Virus record (IMG/VR): IMGVR_UViG_3300036853_000089
Span: 1 to 37,564 of that record
Source: a virus
Length of the DNA stretch: 37,564 nt
Direction: 5' to 3' (one strand)
Under the pieces are notes generated by a model. That model was not told where the DNA came from and searched no databases. It was given only the letters and a program-made list of their open reading frames with translations. Every line of letters begins with the position of its first letter. The stretch's first letter is position 1. The translations under genes and the position numbers were made by a program. This document shows positions 28,639 through 37,355 of this stretch, piece by piece.

Positions 28639-30923
28639 GCACCAACCCCACCGACTTCCGGGTCGAGATCATCAAGGCGCGCCCGCAGGGGCTGGCGACC
28701 TTCGACCTCGGCGCTCCGGTCGCAGGCGAAGTGCTCGACGTCACCGAGCACGTGGAGCTCGACGGCCTGTCGGCGGTAAACCGGGCGCTGGAGCGCGACC
28801 TCGACTCGTTCAAGACCGGGGACGTGACCGTCACCTTCGACAACCCGGACGGCTACTTCACCGACCTCTTCGATCCCGTGGTCTTCACCCAGGCCACGAT
28901 CTGGTCGCTCCGGATCTTCCGCCGCGGCGAGGTGCAGTTCTGGGGCGCGCTCATCGGCATCGGCTCGGTCAAGCTGAACAAGAAGGACCGGCAGTGCGAG
29001 GTGACGGCCTACGGCCTGAGCAAACTGCTCGACCGGACCAGCGGCGAGCTGGTGAAGCGCATCTTCCTGGCCGCCGGCTACAAGCTGAACGGCGTGCACG
29101 GCCCTGGCTCGACGACCCTGACGCTCTCATCCGGAGCCGCGGACTTCGCGCGTGGCGACGTGCTCCACCTACGGAACGCCGCGAACAGCAACTCCGAAGA
29201 CGTGACGGTCAAGTACGTCATCAGCAGCACGCAGGTCCGCCTCGAAGCCCCCACGGTCAACGGCTACGCGAACGCCGACCCGGTGGACATCACGACGGAG
29301 TTCTACCGCTACCGGACCATCGCCTTCCTCGTGGAGCAGATTTTCAACGCGGCGGGCGTGGCGAGCAGCACGCTGGTCAGCAATTCGCAGTTCGGAGAGC
29401 TGGGGCCGACGCACATCGCCTACGACGGGCTCGGCACCACCGCAGCCCTCGTGTCATCGGGAGCGGAGCGCAACGGCCGCATCTACGCCACGCTCGCCGG
29501 GGACGGAACGTACTATCAGACCATCGGGCGGCCGGACCAGGCGTGGACGAAAGAGGACGCCACGCTGCGCCCGTGGATCGACTGGTCCCGCTACAAGAAG
29601 CAGAGCGAGACCCCGAGCAGCGTCATCCGGCACCCCGACAACTATGGCGGCGGCATCGGCCGGGAGGAATGGCACTGCGGCGTCGATGACGGCGTGACGG
29701 TCCCGGCGTGGAAGATTCTCTATCGCGCCAACTTCGACGGCCTGGGTCAGCTCGAGATCCAGCTCAACGTGAGCACCGACGGGGGCCTGACCTTCCCCTT
29801 CGGCTGGTCGAACTATGCGACCTACGGTGTGTATCCGGGCTTCTCCGTCTACTCGTGCGACTACGACCCGGTACGCGATCAGGTCTGGGTGACGCTGCAA
29901 AGCGGCGGGGGCGGCTACGACATTCTCGTCTATCACGCCGGCGTCTGGACCGTCGTCGTCGCGGGCGGCGCGGCGGCCAGCACCGGCACGGCGCTGCGCT
30001 ACATCCCGGACCGCGATTACCTGCTCGCGTCCTACGAAGACGCCACCGGGCACCGCCGCTTCGTGGCCTATCGCGACAAGGCGATTCTCTGGGACCGCGA
30101 CCCCGGCCTGCCGCGCTACATCCGGCACGGCAGCCGGATCACCGGGGCCGACACCATCGAGATGACCTGGGGGGCGCGCTACGTCAACGGCGCCGTCTAC
30201 ATGACCGCGCTCTACGACAAGGCCGGCTGCCTGATCTCGAGCAGCGACGACTTCGTCACGGCGTGGATCCGGAAGGTGCAGCCCGGGTCCTCCTTCGTCG
30301 GGCAGGCGATGCCGGCGCGGGTGAACGGGGCGCTCTACTTCTGGTTCTACACGTCGTCGGCCGCCATCGACCGCTCGTACTGGATCGCCGCGCCCTTCTG
30401 GGGCGGGGTCATCGACTACGCCGACTTCGAGGGTATCTCCTGCGCCGAAGCGCTGAAGAAGCTGGCCGTGCTGGCGAATGCCCTCTTCTGGGTGGACGAC
30501 GACTTGCAGGGGCACTTCGTCGCCCGCGACCTGTACGACTCCGGCGCCGTGACGGACATCGAAGACCGCCTCATGGAGGAAACCGACGATCTGATCTGGG
30601 ACGAGACGGCGCAGTACGTCAAGGTCTCGGGGGGCGGGCACGAGGCGACGGCCGGGGATGCCGGCTTCGCGTCCGAGGGGATCGACCTGGAGTCCGCCTT
30701 CATCCCCTGCGACGCCTTCGCGCAGGCCCTCGCCGATGCGGTCTACGACTTCTACTCGGCGCGGCGCGCCATGGTTGAGGCAACTGTCGTTGACCCGGAT
30801 GGCCGCATCTATCGGCCCCTGGACCGCGTCATGCTGGGCGGCGCCGAACGCTACCTCGTGTACGAGTCCGACCACGACCTGGCCAGTGACGAGGTGCGCC
30901 TGACGCTTCTGGAGGACCGCTGA
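28635..30923 (+). CDS. Tail hub / baseplate protein
   Basis: 762 residues, GTG overlapping the tape measure stop. The N-terminal 200 residues (FRVEIIKARPQG, VTVTFDNPDGYFTDLF, WSLRIFRRGEVQFWGAL, CEVTAYGLSKLLDRTSGELV) match phage hub/late-control proteins. The central 300 residues are strand-rich with propeller-like repeats (TYGVYPGFSVYSCDYDPVRDQ). The end returns to hub-like segments (AEALKKLAVLANALFWVDDD, EVRLTLLEDR). It probably forms the tail tip ring and contacts the tape measure end. The large insert could be a carbohydrate-binding domain. Confidence 0.65.
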   Translation: MSTNPTDFRVEIIKARPQGLATFDLGAPVAGEVLDVTEHVELDGLSAVNRALERDLDSFKTGDVTVTFDNPDGYFTDLFDPVVFTQATIWSLRIFRRGEVQFWGALIGIGSVKLNKKDRQCEVTAYGLSKLLDRTSGELVKRIFLAAGYKLNGVHGPGSTTLTLSSGAADFARGDVLHLRNAANSNSEDVTVKYVISSTQVRLEAPTVNGYANADPVDITTEFYRYRTIAFLVEQIFNAAGVASSTLVSNSQFGELGPTHIAYDGLGTTAALVSSGAERNGRIYATLAGDGTYYQTIGRPDQAWTKEDATLRPWIDWSRYKKQSETPSSVIRHPDNYGGGIGREEWHCGVDDGVTVPAWKILYRANFDGLGQLEIQLNVSTDGGLTFPFGWSNYATYGVYPGFSVYSCDYDPVRDQVWVTLQSGGGGYDILVYHAGVWTVVVAGGAAASTGTALRYIPDRDYLLASYEDATGHRRFVAYRDKAILWDRDPGLPRYIRHGSRITGADTIEMTWGARYVNGAVYMTALYDKAGCLISSSDDFVTAWIRKVQPGSSFVGQAMPARVNGALYFWFYTSSAAIDRSYWIAAPFWGGVIDYADFEGISCAEALKKLAVLANALFWVDDDLQGHFVARDLYDSGAVTDIEDRLMEETDDLIWDETAQYVKVSGGGHEATAGDAGFASEGIDLESAFIPCDAFAQALADAVYDFYSARRAMVEATVVDPDGRIYRPLDRVMLGGAERYLVYESDHDLASDEVRLTLLEDR

Positions 30924-30924
30924 G

Positions 30925-31482
30925 ATGCCGCCGCGCATCATCGGCGATCCTGGGGATGGGGGCGGCGGCGCCTCGCCGGTTTCGGCGGCTTCCCCGGCCG
31001 GCATCTCCGTCTCGGGGCTCCTGACGCTCATGCTGCGCGGCATGAAGCTGACCGCCTACCCGGAGGTCGGCCGGCTGGACGTCCAGTCCCTGGCCCTGAC
31101 GGTCCCCGTGGTGGCCCCCTCGGCTGCCGTGGCATGGGCCGCACAGCCGGCGGCGCTGACGGAGCTGCTCGGCCTGGCGATTCACCGGACGCTCGCCGAC
31201 CTGACCGGCTGCACTGAGGCGCGGCTCGTGGCGAACGTCTCGGCGGCCGGGGCCGCGGGCGCGAAGCTGAGGGCGCAGTACAGCCTCGATGCGGCCGCCT
31301 GGAGCTACCTGGACGGCGCGAGCGGCCCGGAAGTCGCCATCGACGCTATGGGTCTCGTGGCGAGCGCCTGGACGGCCCTGGAGGCCGCTGCGGCCGCTGA
31401 CGTATATCTGCGGCTCATCGGCATCAATGGAGATGGTGTGGCCTCGCCAGCACTCGGCGCGGTCGCGTTGCAGGTGCGTTAG
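30925..31482 (+). CDS. Tail-associated protein, Ala-rich
   Basis: 185 residues; the ATG follows the hub stop by one base. Low-complexity Gly/Ala N-terminus, then a region with LRAQYSLDAAAWSYLDGASG, similar to beta-sandwich modules of tail fibres. No specific family recognised. Position between the hub and other tail proteins suggests a virion part. Confidence 0.55.
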   Translation: MPPRIIGDPGDGGGGASPVSAASPAGISVSGLLTLMLRGMKLTAYPEVGRLDVQSLALTVPVVAPSAAVAWAAQPAALTELLGLAIHRTLADLTGCTEARLVANVSAAGAAGAKLRAQYSLDAAAWSYLDGASGPEVAIDAMGLVASAWTALEAAAAADVYLRLIGINGDGVASPALGAVALQVR

Positions 31483-31538
31483 AATCCACCCGCTTCACGG
31501 GTCGCCTGATCAGCGCCGGGAAGCGACGAGAGAGAAAC

Positions 31539-31568
31539 CGGGGAGTCGTGGCCCCAAGGGACACGGCT
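31539..31568 (+). repeat. Structured repeat element, copy 2
   Basis: Bases 31539-31556 equal 25563-25580. Downstream CGGCTTCC (31564-31571) lets GGGAG pair with CTTCC (one G-U) around CGTG/CACG (31547-31550 with 31562-31565). It ends at the start codon ATG 31573, which has no near Shine-Dalgarno; the GGGGAG at 31540-31545 lies 27 bases upstream, so the fold may control initiation. A 13-base partial copy is at 34946-34958. Confidence 0.5.
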
Positions 31569-31572
31569 TCCG

Positions 31573-32022
31573 ATGGCTCTCGGGCACGACTGGACCCCGA
31601 TCGTCCGCATCACCCCGCCTGCCGGCGCCGCCTACACGCGCACCCTGTCGTCGCTCGCATGGATGACCGTCTGTCAGCCCTCCTACGAGCCGCTTCAGCA
31701 GGTCAAGGAAATGCTCACCCGCGCCGTCCGCAAGGTTCCCTACGGCTTCCGCGTGCACGTGCACCAGGAGTTCGAGCTGTACACGCCGACCGCGGACGAG
31801 ACGACGCTGGCGCAGGACGTGATCACGCCCGCCTGCGACCCGGACAACGACTACACCATCGAGCTGTCGCTGGACAACGGGGCCACCTACCGCGAGGCCG
31901 AGATGGTGGACTTCTCGCAGGGGCCGATCGAGCGCAAGAACATCGGCCTGCTCGTCGCGCTCGACTGGACCTGCAAGGACCCGATCGCCTCGAAGCCCGC
32001 GGTCGGCTCGGGGGCGTGGTGA
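31573..32022 (+). CDS. Tail-tip-associated hypothetical protein
   Basis: 149 residues from ATG 31573. Contains VRITPPAGAAYTRTLSSLAW, VPYGFRVHVHQEFELYTP and a Trp-rich end, a strand-dominated fold. Located between hub and fibre genes; likely part of the baseplate or fibre attachment. Initiation may depend on the upstream folded repeat. No named family. Confidence 0.55.
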   Translation: MALGHDWTPIVRITPPAGAAYTRTLSSLAWMTVCQPSYEPLQQVKEMLTRAVRKVPYGFRVHVHQEFELYTPTADETTLAQDVITPACDPDNDYTIELSLDNGATYREAEMVDFSQGPIERKNIGLLVALDWTCKDPIASKPAVGSGAW

Positions 32023-32840
32023 TGGAAACGGTCACCCTGCCGCTGAACGGCGACGTCGAGACGCACGGCACGGTCCTGGGCGGGGGGCCGGCGTGGCAGG
32101 CGATCGGCGAGGACCCGGCGGACGGGGACGCGACCCGCATCCGCATCAACGGCCAGGACCAGGCCGAGGCGTCCTCAGTGGACGGTACGCCGCTGCCCCT
32201 GGTCGGCGTGCAGGTTCAGGCCGTGCGCATCGAGTGGTCGGCGGCCGGGACGGTCGGCGAGGGGACGTCGGCGCGTGTCGGGCTGCGCATCGGCGGCACC
32301 GACTACTGGGCGCCGGCCGTCACGCTCGACCCGCACCTCTACGGCGGCAACCCGGCGCAGTGGACCGTCAATCCGGCGACGGGTGCCCCGTGGTCCCCGC
32401 AGGCGGCGCGCGCCGTCGTGCCGCTGTTCCAGACGACGTTTCAGGACGCCGACTTCGGCTGGCCGCGGCTGACGCAGCGCATCGTCAAGGTCGACTTCGT
32501 GCGTGTCCCGGAGCGGCAGGACGCGAGCGGGAGCGGGAACGCACCGGAGGCGGACGCCAGTGGGGGCGGGGTCGTGGCGAGCGGCACCGGTGGACCGGAC
32601 GCGGCGGCGAGCGGCGGCTCGATCGGGGCGCTGGGGGCAGCCACGACCAGCCCGGCGGCGGTGGGACTCACGACCGGACCGGCGGCTTCCGGCTCCGTGG
32701 TCGCCCCGCGCGCGCATACGACCTCGATCGTCGGCTGCACGGCGAGCCCCTCGAGCAACAGCCCCGGCGCGGCGGTGGCGTCGAACGCTCCGGCGGCCTC
32801 CGGTGAAGCGACCACAGCGCAGCAGAGCGAGGGGGTCTGA
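32022..32840 (+). CDS. Tail protein with low-complexity C-terminus
   Basis: 272 residues, ATG overlapping the previous stop. Residues 1-165 form a strand-rich domain (VQVQAVRIEWSAAGTVGEGT, ARVGLRIGGTDYWAPAV) and residues about 170-272 are Ala/Ser/Gly/Thr-rich low complexity (GSGNAPEADASGGG) resembling a flexible fibre linker. Probably a fibre or collar protein. Its stop overlaps the next ATG. Confidence 0.55.
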   Translation: METVTLPLNGDVETHGTVLGGGPAWQAIGEDPADGDATRIRINGQDQAEASSVDGTPLPLVGVQVQAVRIEWSAAGTVGEGTSARVGLRIGGTDYWAPAVTLDPHLYGGNPAQWTVNPATGAPWSPQAARAVVPLFQTTFQDADFGWPRLTQRIVKVDFVRVPERQDASGSGNAPEADASGGGVVASGTGGPDAAASGGSIGALGAATTSPAAVGLTTGPAASGSVVAPRAHTTSIVGCTASPSSNSPGAAVASNAPAASGEATTAQQSEGV

Positions 32841-34729
32841 TGCTGACCGTCAACTCGGCGAACAACGACGTCGAAATCACCCGCGGCGACGACCAGACGA
32901 TCACCTTCACGGTTACGAAGGCCGACGGCTCGGTGCAGGACGTCACCGGCTGGGCCTTCGCGTTCACGGTGAAGGAAGACATCGACGACGACATCGCCGA
33001 TGCGAAGTTCCAGAAGACGAGCGGCGGGGGCGGGATCGTGCTGACCACCCCGGCGTCCGGGATCATCGACGTCACGGTCGCACACGGCGACACGAACGCG
33101 CTGGCGGGGAAGTACACCTACGACCTGCAGGGCATCGATGGCTCCGGGAACATCCGCACCGTCGCCAGCGCCCGCTTCGTCGTGCGCAAGGACGTGACGA
33201 CGCCGGGGACGGCTGGGAACCCGAGCGCCCCGAACCCGGCATTCCCCGGCGGGGCTTCCTTCGTTGGCCCGGTGGTGACGGGAGTCGCGCCGACCTACAA
33301 CGAGATCATCGTTGACCCGAACGGCCAGATCGGCGGCTACACGACGATCCAGGCGGCGATCAACTATGCGCTGCCGCTGTCCTCTGCGTCCGACCCCTGG
33401 ACCATCCGCCTGCTGCCCGGCATCTACGAGCAGACGGCCGTCCTCAACGCCGCCGGCGCGCAGTATCTGACCTTCATCGGGGCCGGAGCGGACGCCACGA
33501 TCATCAACCGCGCGACGGCGCTCGACGACAGCGACACGACGTATGCCTCGATCACCCGCGACCCGGTTCTGAAGCTGACGGGCTCGGTCGGCTGTCAGGT
33601 CATGAACCTGACGATCCGGCACCAGGGGACGCCGGTCAGCTCGCCGTCACGTCGGCCGACCGCCCTATCGATCAACGACGCCACCGGGTTCCGCGCGTTC
33701 AATGCGAAGTTCCTGTCGTCCTACACCGGCGTCTCCGCGAACAGCAATACCCTCCCGGCGACCTACACGGAGGCGGTCGAGAACATCTTCCACAACTGCG
33801 ATATCAAGGTCGTGCAACTCGGAGGGTCGGGACTGTCGGCGGCCGATACGTTCTGGGTCATCAACCAGTACGCCGCGCTCCTGAATTGCTTCACCACGAT
33901 GGAGAGCGAGTGGATCGGCCCGGACACGATTCGATTCGATAGCGGCACCCTGCGGGTTGTTGGCGGGTATCACTCGCGCATCTATACAGGGTCGCAAACG
34001 CAGCCGAATAACACGACAAGCGGCTCGGCGGTCAATGTTGCGCAGACGGCAACAACGCCGCATCTGTTGGCCGAGGGCGCGCACTTTCACCTCGACATTG
34101 CAAGCACCGTAACGGTCTCCGGATCCCTTGTTGACATCGGCACGATCATTGTTGGCACGCCTGCATTTGACTTCGACTTGAACTTCTCCGGATGCCTGAT
34201 CACCTACTCAACCGGGACGGTCACGAACAGGACCATCGCCGGGATCATCACTAGCGCTCCGACCTCTGGCGATGCGATCAACGGGACGATCCGGCTCAAC
34301 GGCACGCAGATCCGCGATGTGGGTGGCAGCGGCGGCACCAACCGGAAGGACATCATGGTCACCGCCGGATTCCTCACCGGCACGAACCGGATCATCAAGG
34401 CGATCTATCAGACCGGCTCACGCATCGCATCGGTTGGGCACCGCGTGACCGCAGGCGCGCCGACGATGACCGGCACCTACGGCAGCACCGAGCCCACCGT
34501 CAACCGGCAGACTGGCACGGCAACCTTCGCGACAGCCGCGACCGTAGCGGTAACGCTGCCGGTGCCGTTCGCCACGCTCGGTGCGGTCAACGTCACGGAC
34601 TATTCGGTACAGATCGAGGCAGCAGTCAACGAGACCTTCTGGATCACCGCGAAGACCAGCACCGGCTTCACGATCAATTCCAGCAATGGGGCCTCGACCG
34701 CGACGGTCCGCTACACGGTGACGCGGTGA
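32840..34729 (+). CDS. Receptor-binding tail spike/fibre with beta-helix
   Basis: 629 residues. N-terminal about 120 residues resemble a BppU-like Ig baseplate-attachment domain (ITRGDDQTITFTVTKADGSV, GKYTYDLQGIDGSGNIRTV). From about 155, YTTIQAAINYA and IRLLPGIYEQTAVLN mark the start of a right-handed parallel beta-helix of the pectate-lyase/tailspike type, continuing to about 530. The C-terminus is a small strand domain with TFATAATVAVTLPVPF and FWITAKTSTGFTIN. It should recognise and perhaps degrade a host surface glycan; no catalytic residues can be assigned. Confidence 0.78.
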   Translation: MLTVNSANNDVEITRGDDQTITFTVTKADGSVQDVTGWAFAFTVKEDIDDDIADAKFQKTSGGGGIVLTTPASGIIDVTVAHGDTNALAGKYTYDLQGIDGSGNIRTVASARFVVRKDVTTPGTAGNPSAPNPAFPGGASFVGPVVTGVAPTYNEIIVDPNGQIGGYTTIQAAINYALPLSSASDPWTIRLLPGIYEQTAVLNAAGAQYLTFIGAGADATIINRATALDDSDTTYASITRDPVLKLTGSVGCQVMNLTIRHQGTPVSSPSRRPTALSINDATGFRAFNAKFLSSYTGVSANSNTLPATYTEAVENIFHNCDIKVVQLGGSGLSAADTFWVINQYAALLNCFTTMESEWIGPDTIRFDSGTLRVVGGYHSRIYTGSQTQPNNTTSGSAVNVAQTATTPHLLAEGAHFHLDIASTVTVSGSLVDIGTIIVGTPAFDFDLNFSGCLITYSTGTVTNRTIAGIITSAPTSGDAINGTIRLNGTQIRDVGGSGGTNRKDIMVTAGFLTGTNRIIKAIYQTGSRIASVGHRVTAGAPTMTGTYGSTEPTVNRQTGTATFATAATVAVTLPVPFATLGAVNVTDYSVQIEAAVNETFWITAKTSTGFTINSSNGASTATVRYTVTR

Positions 34730-35019
34730 TCCTCGCCACCTTCGTCCTCTCCTGGCTCAGCGTGACGCAGGACTGCCACGGAGCCGCTGAGGCGGTCCCG
34801 CCGGTCTACGAGATCTGGACGTACCGCCAGGAGATATCTGGCTCCTACGTGGGGCCGGACGGCTCACCGTGGCCGGTCTACACGCGGACGCAGATGCGGG
34901 AGATGGTGCCGGGGACATCTGTGCCGATAGCGGACCCGTCGCTCGGGGGAGTCGTGGCGTGGGGGGATCCGGTGGCGGTGGATGCGGCGGGGAACAGGAG
35001 CGGGGAGCCGTGCAACTGA
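34726..35019 (+). CDS. Small possibly exported protein
   Basis: 97 residues, GTG overlapping the spike stop. The N-terminus is hydrophobic (ILATFVLSWLSV), a weak signal or anchor. The body has strand-like segments (VYEIWTYRQEISGSYVGPDG) and ends PVAVDAAGNRSGEPC, like the last strand of fibronectin type III domains. Contains a 13-base partial copy of the structured repeat at 34946. Function unknown. Confidence 0.5.
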   Translation: MILATFVLSWLSVTQDCHGAAEAVPPVYEIWTYRQEISGSYVGPDGSPWPVYTRTQMREMVPGTSVPIADPSLGGVVAWGDPVAVDAAGNRSGEPCN

Positions 35020-35111
35020 AGACCCACGAGCGCGACCTGCTGCCGTTCGTCCTCATCATCGGCGCGGCCTTCGTCTTCGGCCTGTCGCTGATGTGGCTGG
35101 TGAGCCGGTGA
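35010..35111 (+). CDS. 33-residue single-pass membrane peptide
   Basis: GTG 35010 to TGA 35111. After a charged start (MQLKTHERD), residues about 9-30 form one transmembrane helix (LLPFVLIIGAAFVFGLSLMW), ending VSR. It overlaps the previous gene by 10 bases and the methyltransferase by 4, so it is embedded in the coupled operon. Possible holin-related or envelope-acting micropeptide. Confidence 0.45.
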   Translation: MQLKTHERDLLPFVLIIGAAFVFGLSLMWLVSR

Positions 35112-36151
35112 GGAAGATCATCCAAGGCGATTGCCTTGAGGCCATGCGGCGGCTGGACGCGGCGAGCGTGGACGCCATCGTGACCGATCCACCCTACGGC
35201 CTCCGGTTCATGGGGAAGGAATGGGACCGTGGGATTCCGGGCGCGCCGTTCTGGACCGAGGCGCTGCGGGTGGCGAAGCCGGGGACGTACCTGCTGGCGA
35301 TGGGCGGGACGCGGACCTATCACCGGCTGGCCAGTGCGGTGGAGGACGCGGGCTGGGAGATCCGCGACTGCCTGATGTGGCTGTACGGGCAGGGATTCCC
35401 GAAGGGGAAATGGTGCCTCAAGCCCGCATGGGAGCCGATCCTGCTGGCGAAGAAGAAGGGGAAGGCGCGGTTGCAGATCGACCGATGCCTGATCGGCGCT
35501 GAGGGCGGACACAAGGGCGCGGGCGCGGGCGCGGGCGCTCGCGTCTTCGGTGACGGCCTGAACGGCCCGAGAGCGCCGCAGATTCCCGGCCGTGGCCGCT
35601 GGCCCGCCAACGTCGTTCTCGACGAGGCCGCCGCTGCCGCGCTGGACAAACAGACCGGCAAACTCGGCCGGTCCTCGGGGACCGAGGTCGCGGGCAATGC
35701 GCATCCGCATGGGATCTATGGCAACCGAGAGAAAGAGGGGCGCGGCCAGATCGGGTTTGGCGACTCCGGCGGCGCATCCCGCTTCTTCTACTGCGCCAAG
35801 GCGAGCCGCGGCGAGCGCGAGGCGGGGCTGCGCGAGGCGGGGCAACGCTATTGCATGGGGAACTTCCCCGCCGAAGGCCCCGCCAAGATGGGATCGACGA
35901 ACGTCATCAACCGTCACCCCACCGTCAAGCCCATCGCCCTCATGCGCTGGCTGTGCCGCCTCGTGACGGCCCCCGGCGGCCTCGTGCTCGACCCGTTCTG
36001 CGGCTCTGGAACCACCGGCTGCGCTGCCGTCCGCGAGGGCTTCTCCTTCCTCGGAATCGAGAAGCAGGAGGAGTACGTCACCATCGCCGGGGCGCGGGTG
36101 GAGCACTGGCACTGGAACACCGAACCCACCCTAAAGCGAGTGTCGCGATGA
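35108..36151 (+). CDS. Orphan DNA methyltransferase (adenine-N6/cytosine-N4), second copy
   Basis: 347 residues from GTG 35108. TDPPYG at about 26-31, the target region in the middle (with GAGAGAGAR low complexity near 137-145) and DPFCGSGTTG followed by FLGIEKQEEYVTIAG near the end give a beta-type order. This is the phage type with CEWP-like segments (KPAWEPILLAKK). It methylates DNA using SAM. No restriction partner is near, so protection or regulation is likely. It is not closely similar to the enzyme at 6266. Confidence 0.92.
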   Translation: MRKIIQGDCLEAMRRLDAASVDAIVTDPPYGLRFMGKEWDRGIPGAPFWTEALRVAKPGTYLLAMGGTRTYHRLASAVEDAGWEIRDCLMWLYGQGFPKGKWCLKPAWEPILLAKKKGKARLQIDRCLIGAEGGHKGAGAGAGARVFGDGLNGPRAPQIPGRGRWPANVVLDEAAAAALDKQTGKLGRSSGTEVAGNAHPHGIYGNREKEGRGQIGFGDSGGASRFFYCAKASRGEREAGLREAGQRYCMGNFPAEGPAKMGSTNVINRHPTVKPIALMRWLCRLVTAPGGLVLDPFCGSGTTGCAAVREGFSFLGIEKQEEYVTIAGARVEHWHWNTEPTLKRVSR

Positions 36152-36615
36152 GGTCCCTCGCCGTCCCCGTGCGCCCGTGGAGGGGCTTCAGGGACACCGA
36201 TTCCTACGGGTCAGGGGTCTTCCTCGCCTCCCGCGACAATGGGGCCAGAAAGCACCTTGGGCGCGACCTCGTGACCGTTCCCGGAGACTTCATCTTCGCC
36301 CCGTTCCCCTGTGTCGTGGCCCGCATCGGCACCCCCTATCCGGACGGCAAGCTGCACCTCATGGAGCTGCACGGCGGGGCGGACTTCTTCGGCTGGCGCT
36401 CCCGGATCATGTACGTCAAGCCGACTGTCGCCGTGGGGATGAAGCTGGACGCGGGGGAGATGCTCGGGGAGGCGGAAGACCTGACCGCCTACTACCGGGA
36501 GACGCACCCCGGGCACACGGGCGACATCACCTGTCACGTCCACGTCGAGATCGACATGCCGGTGGACATCGGGGAGCTGCTGCCGCACGACCTGCGGCCG
36601 GGGGTGACCGCGTGA
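36148..36615 (+). CDS. M23/LytM-type peptidase endolysin
   Basis: 155 residues, ATG overlapping the methyltransferase stop. Zinc ligands of M23 metallopeptidases are visible: His36-x3-Asp40 in ARKHLGRDLV and His130-x-His132 in CHVHVEID. Strands such as IFAPFPCVVARIG and YVKPTVAVGMKLDAGEMLG complete the fold. It should cleave peptidoglycan cross-links at lysis. There is no signal peptide, so it needs a holin for release; small membrane genes follow. Confidence 0.82.
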   Translation: MRSLAVPVRPWRGFRDTDSYGSGVFLASRDNGARKHLGRDLVTVPGDFIFAPFPCVVARIGTPYPDGKLHLMELHGGADFFGWRSRIMYVKPTVAVGMKLDAGEMLGEAEDLTAYYRETHPGHTGDITCHVHVEIDMPVDIGELLPHDLRPGVTA

Positions 36616-36941
36616 CCTTCAGCAAGTCTCAGATCATCACCGCAGCCGGGGTCATCGCCGGACTCCTCGGCGGCTGGCTCATGCGCCATGACTACCAGAC
36701 CGTGACGGCTCGCGATGTCCAGAACAAGTTGGAATCACAGGGACGGGCAATCGAGCAGTTGCGCCTGGCTCAGGATCGGGCCAACGCCTACGCCCTGAGC
36801 ACCTACGGCTGGAATATGCAGGTGTCGTCCCGAATGGGCTGGCCGATGCCACCGAAGCCGGAGTTCTTCCTGCCGGCGGCATGGAGCGTGCCCGCCGATG
36901 GCGTCCTGTTCACCCCGGCCGTGGCCTCAGAGAACCCGTGA
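36612..36941 (+). CDS. Spanin-like or holin-like membrane protein with coiled coil
   Basis: 109 residues, GTG overlapping the endolysin stop. Residues about 7-24 are a transmembrane anchor (IITAAGVIAGLLGGWLM), followed by a periplasmic-type coiled coil (ARDVQNKLESQGRAIEQLRL) and a Pro-rich tail. This resembles an inner-membrane spanin (Rz-like), which disrupts the outer membrane in lysis. The next gene starts inside it by 4 bases, as Rz1-type genes often do. Confidence 0.55.
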   Translation: MTFSKSQIITAAGVIAGLLGGWLMRHDYQTVTARDVQNKLESQGRAIEQLRLAQDRANAYALSTYGWNMQVSSRMGWPMPPKPEFFLPAAWSVPADGVLFTPAVASENP

Positions 36942-37234
36942 CGGCGCTCCTGGCTGGCGTGGCCATGGCGTGGATGCTGCCCCCGGCGACGTGTCCGGTG
37001 GCCTCGCTCGAGGTTGACGACTGGTACATCACGTCCTCCGGGCAGGGGGCATGGGGACCCCATACCATGCCGCCGACGCAGACCTCGATCACCATCGCGG
37101 TCGGCAAGCCCTATCCGGGCTGCGCTATCGGCTACTCGTGGCCGAAGGCGAAGGACATCGACGGACAGGAACTGCCGGGGGATTGCCAGCCGTCCAACTT
37201 CACCGCGGATGGCGTGGCGTGGGCGGGCATGTGA
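36938..37234 (+). CDS. Small exported protein, possible o-spanin
   Basis: 98 residues, GTG overlapping the previous stop. N-terminal hydrophobic LLAGVAMAWML, then PPATCPVASLE, where a Cys near residue 19 could be lipidated although the lipobox is poor. The mature part is Pro/Gly/Trp-rich with two further Cys. Its position after the anchored coiled coil suggests the outer-membrane partner of a spanin pair, but this is not certain. Confidence 0.45.
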   Translation: MTALLAGVAMAWMLPPATCPVASLEVDDWYITSSGQGAWGPHTMPPTQTSITIAVGKPYPGCAIGYSWPKAKDIDGQELPGDCQPSNFTADGVAWAGM

Positions 37235-37308
37235 AGCCGCCGTTCTGGCTGGTGGCGCTCATGTCCCTGTTCGGGCTGGGGACACAGCCGCCCAAGAGGA
37301 AGCCGTGA
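37231..37308 (+). CDS. 25-residue hydrophobic peptide
   Basis: GTG 37231 to TGA 37308, GTGA overlap with the previous gene. One hydrophobic segment (FWLVALMSLFGLG) and a basic C-terminus (PPKRKP) give the plan of a small membrane peptide. It may be a lysis accessory or just a translation bridge. Low confidence because of its size. Confidence 0.35.
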   Translation: MKPPFWLVALMSLFGLGTQPPKRKP

Positions 37309-37355
37309 TTCGTGAACTGCTGCTGTTCCGCAGACTGAAAAAGGAGGGAGTCCAG

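Noticed and set aside
29454-31043. 529-residue minus-strand frame
   Set aside because: Antisense to the hub gene with repetitive Val/Arg/Asp composition; no start signal or domain.
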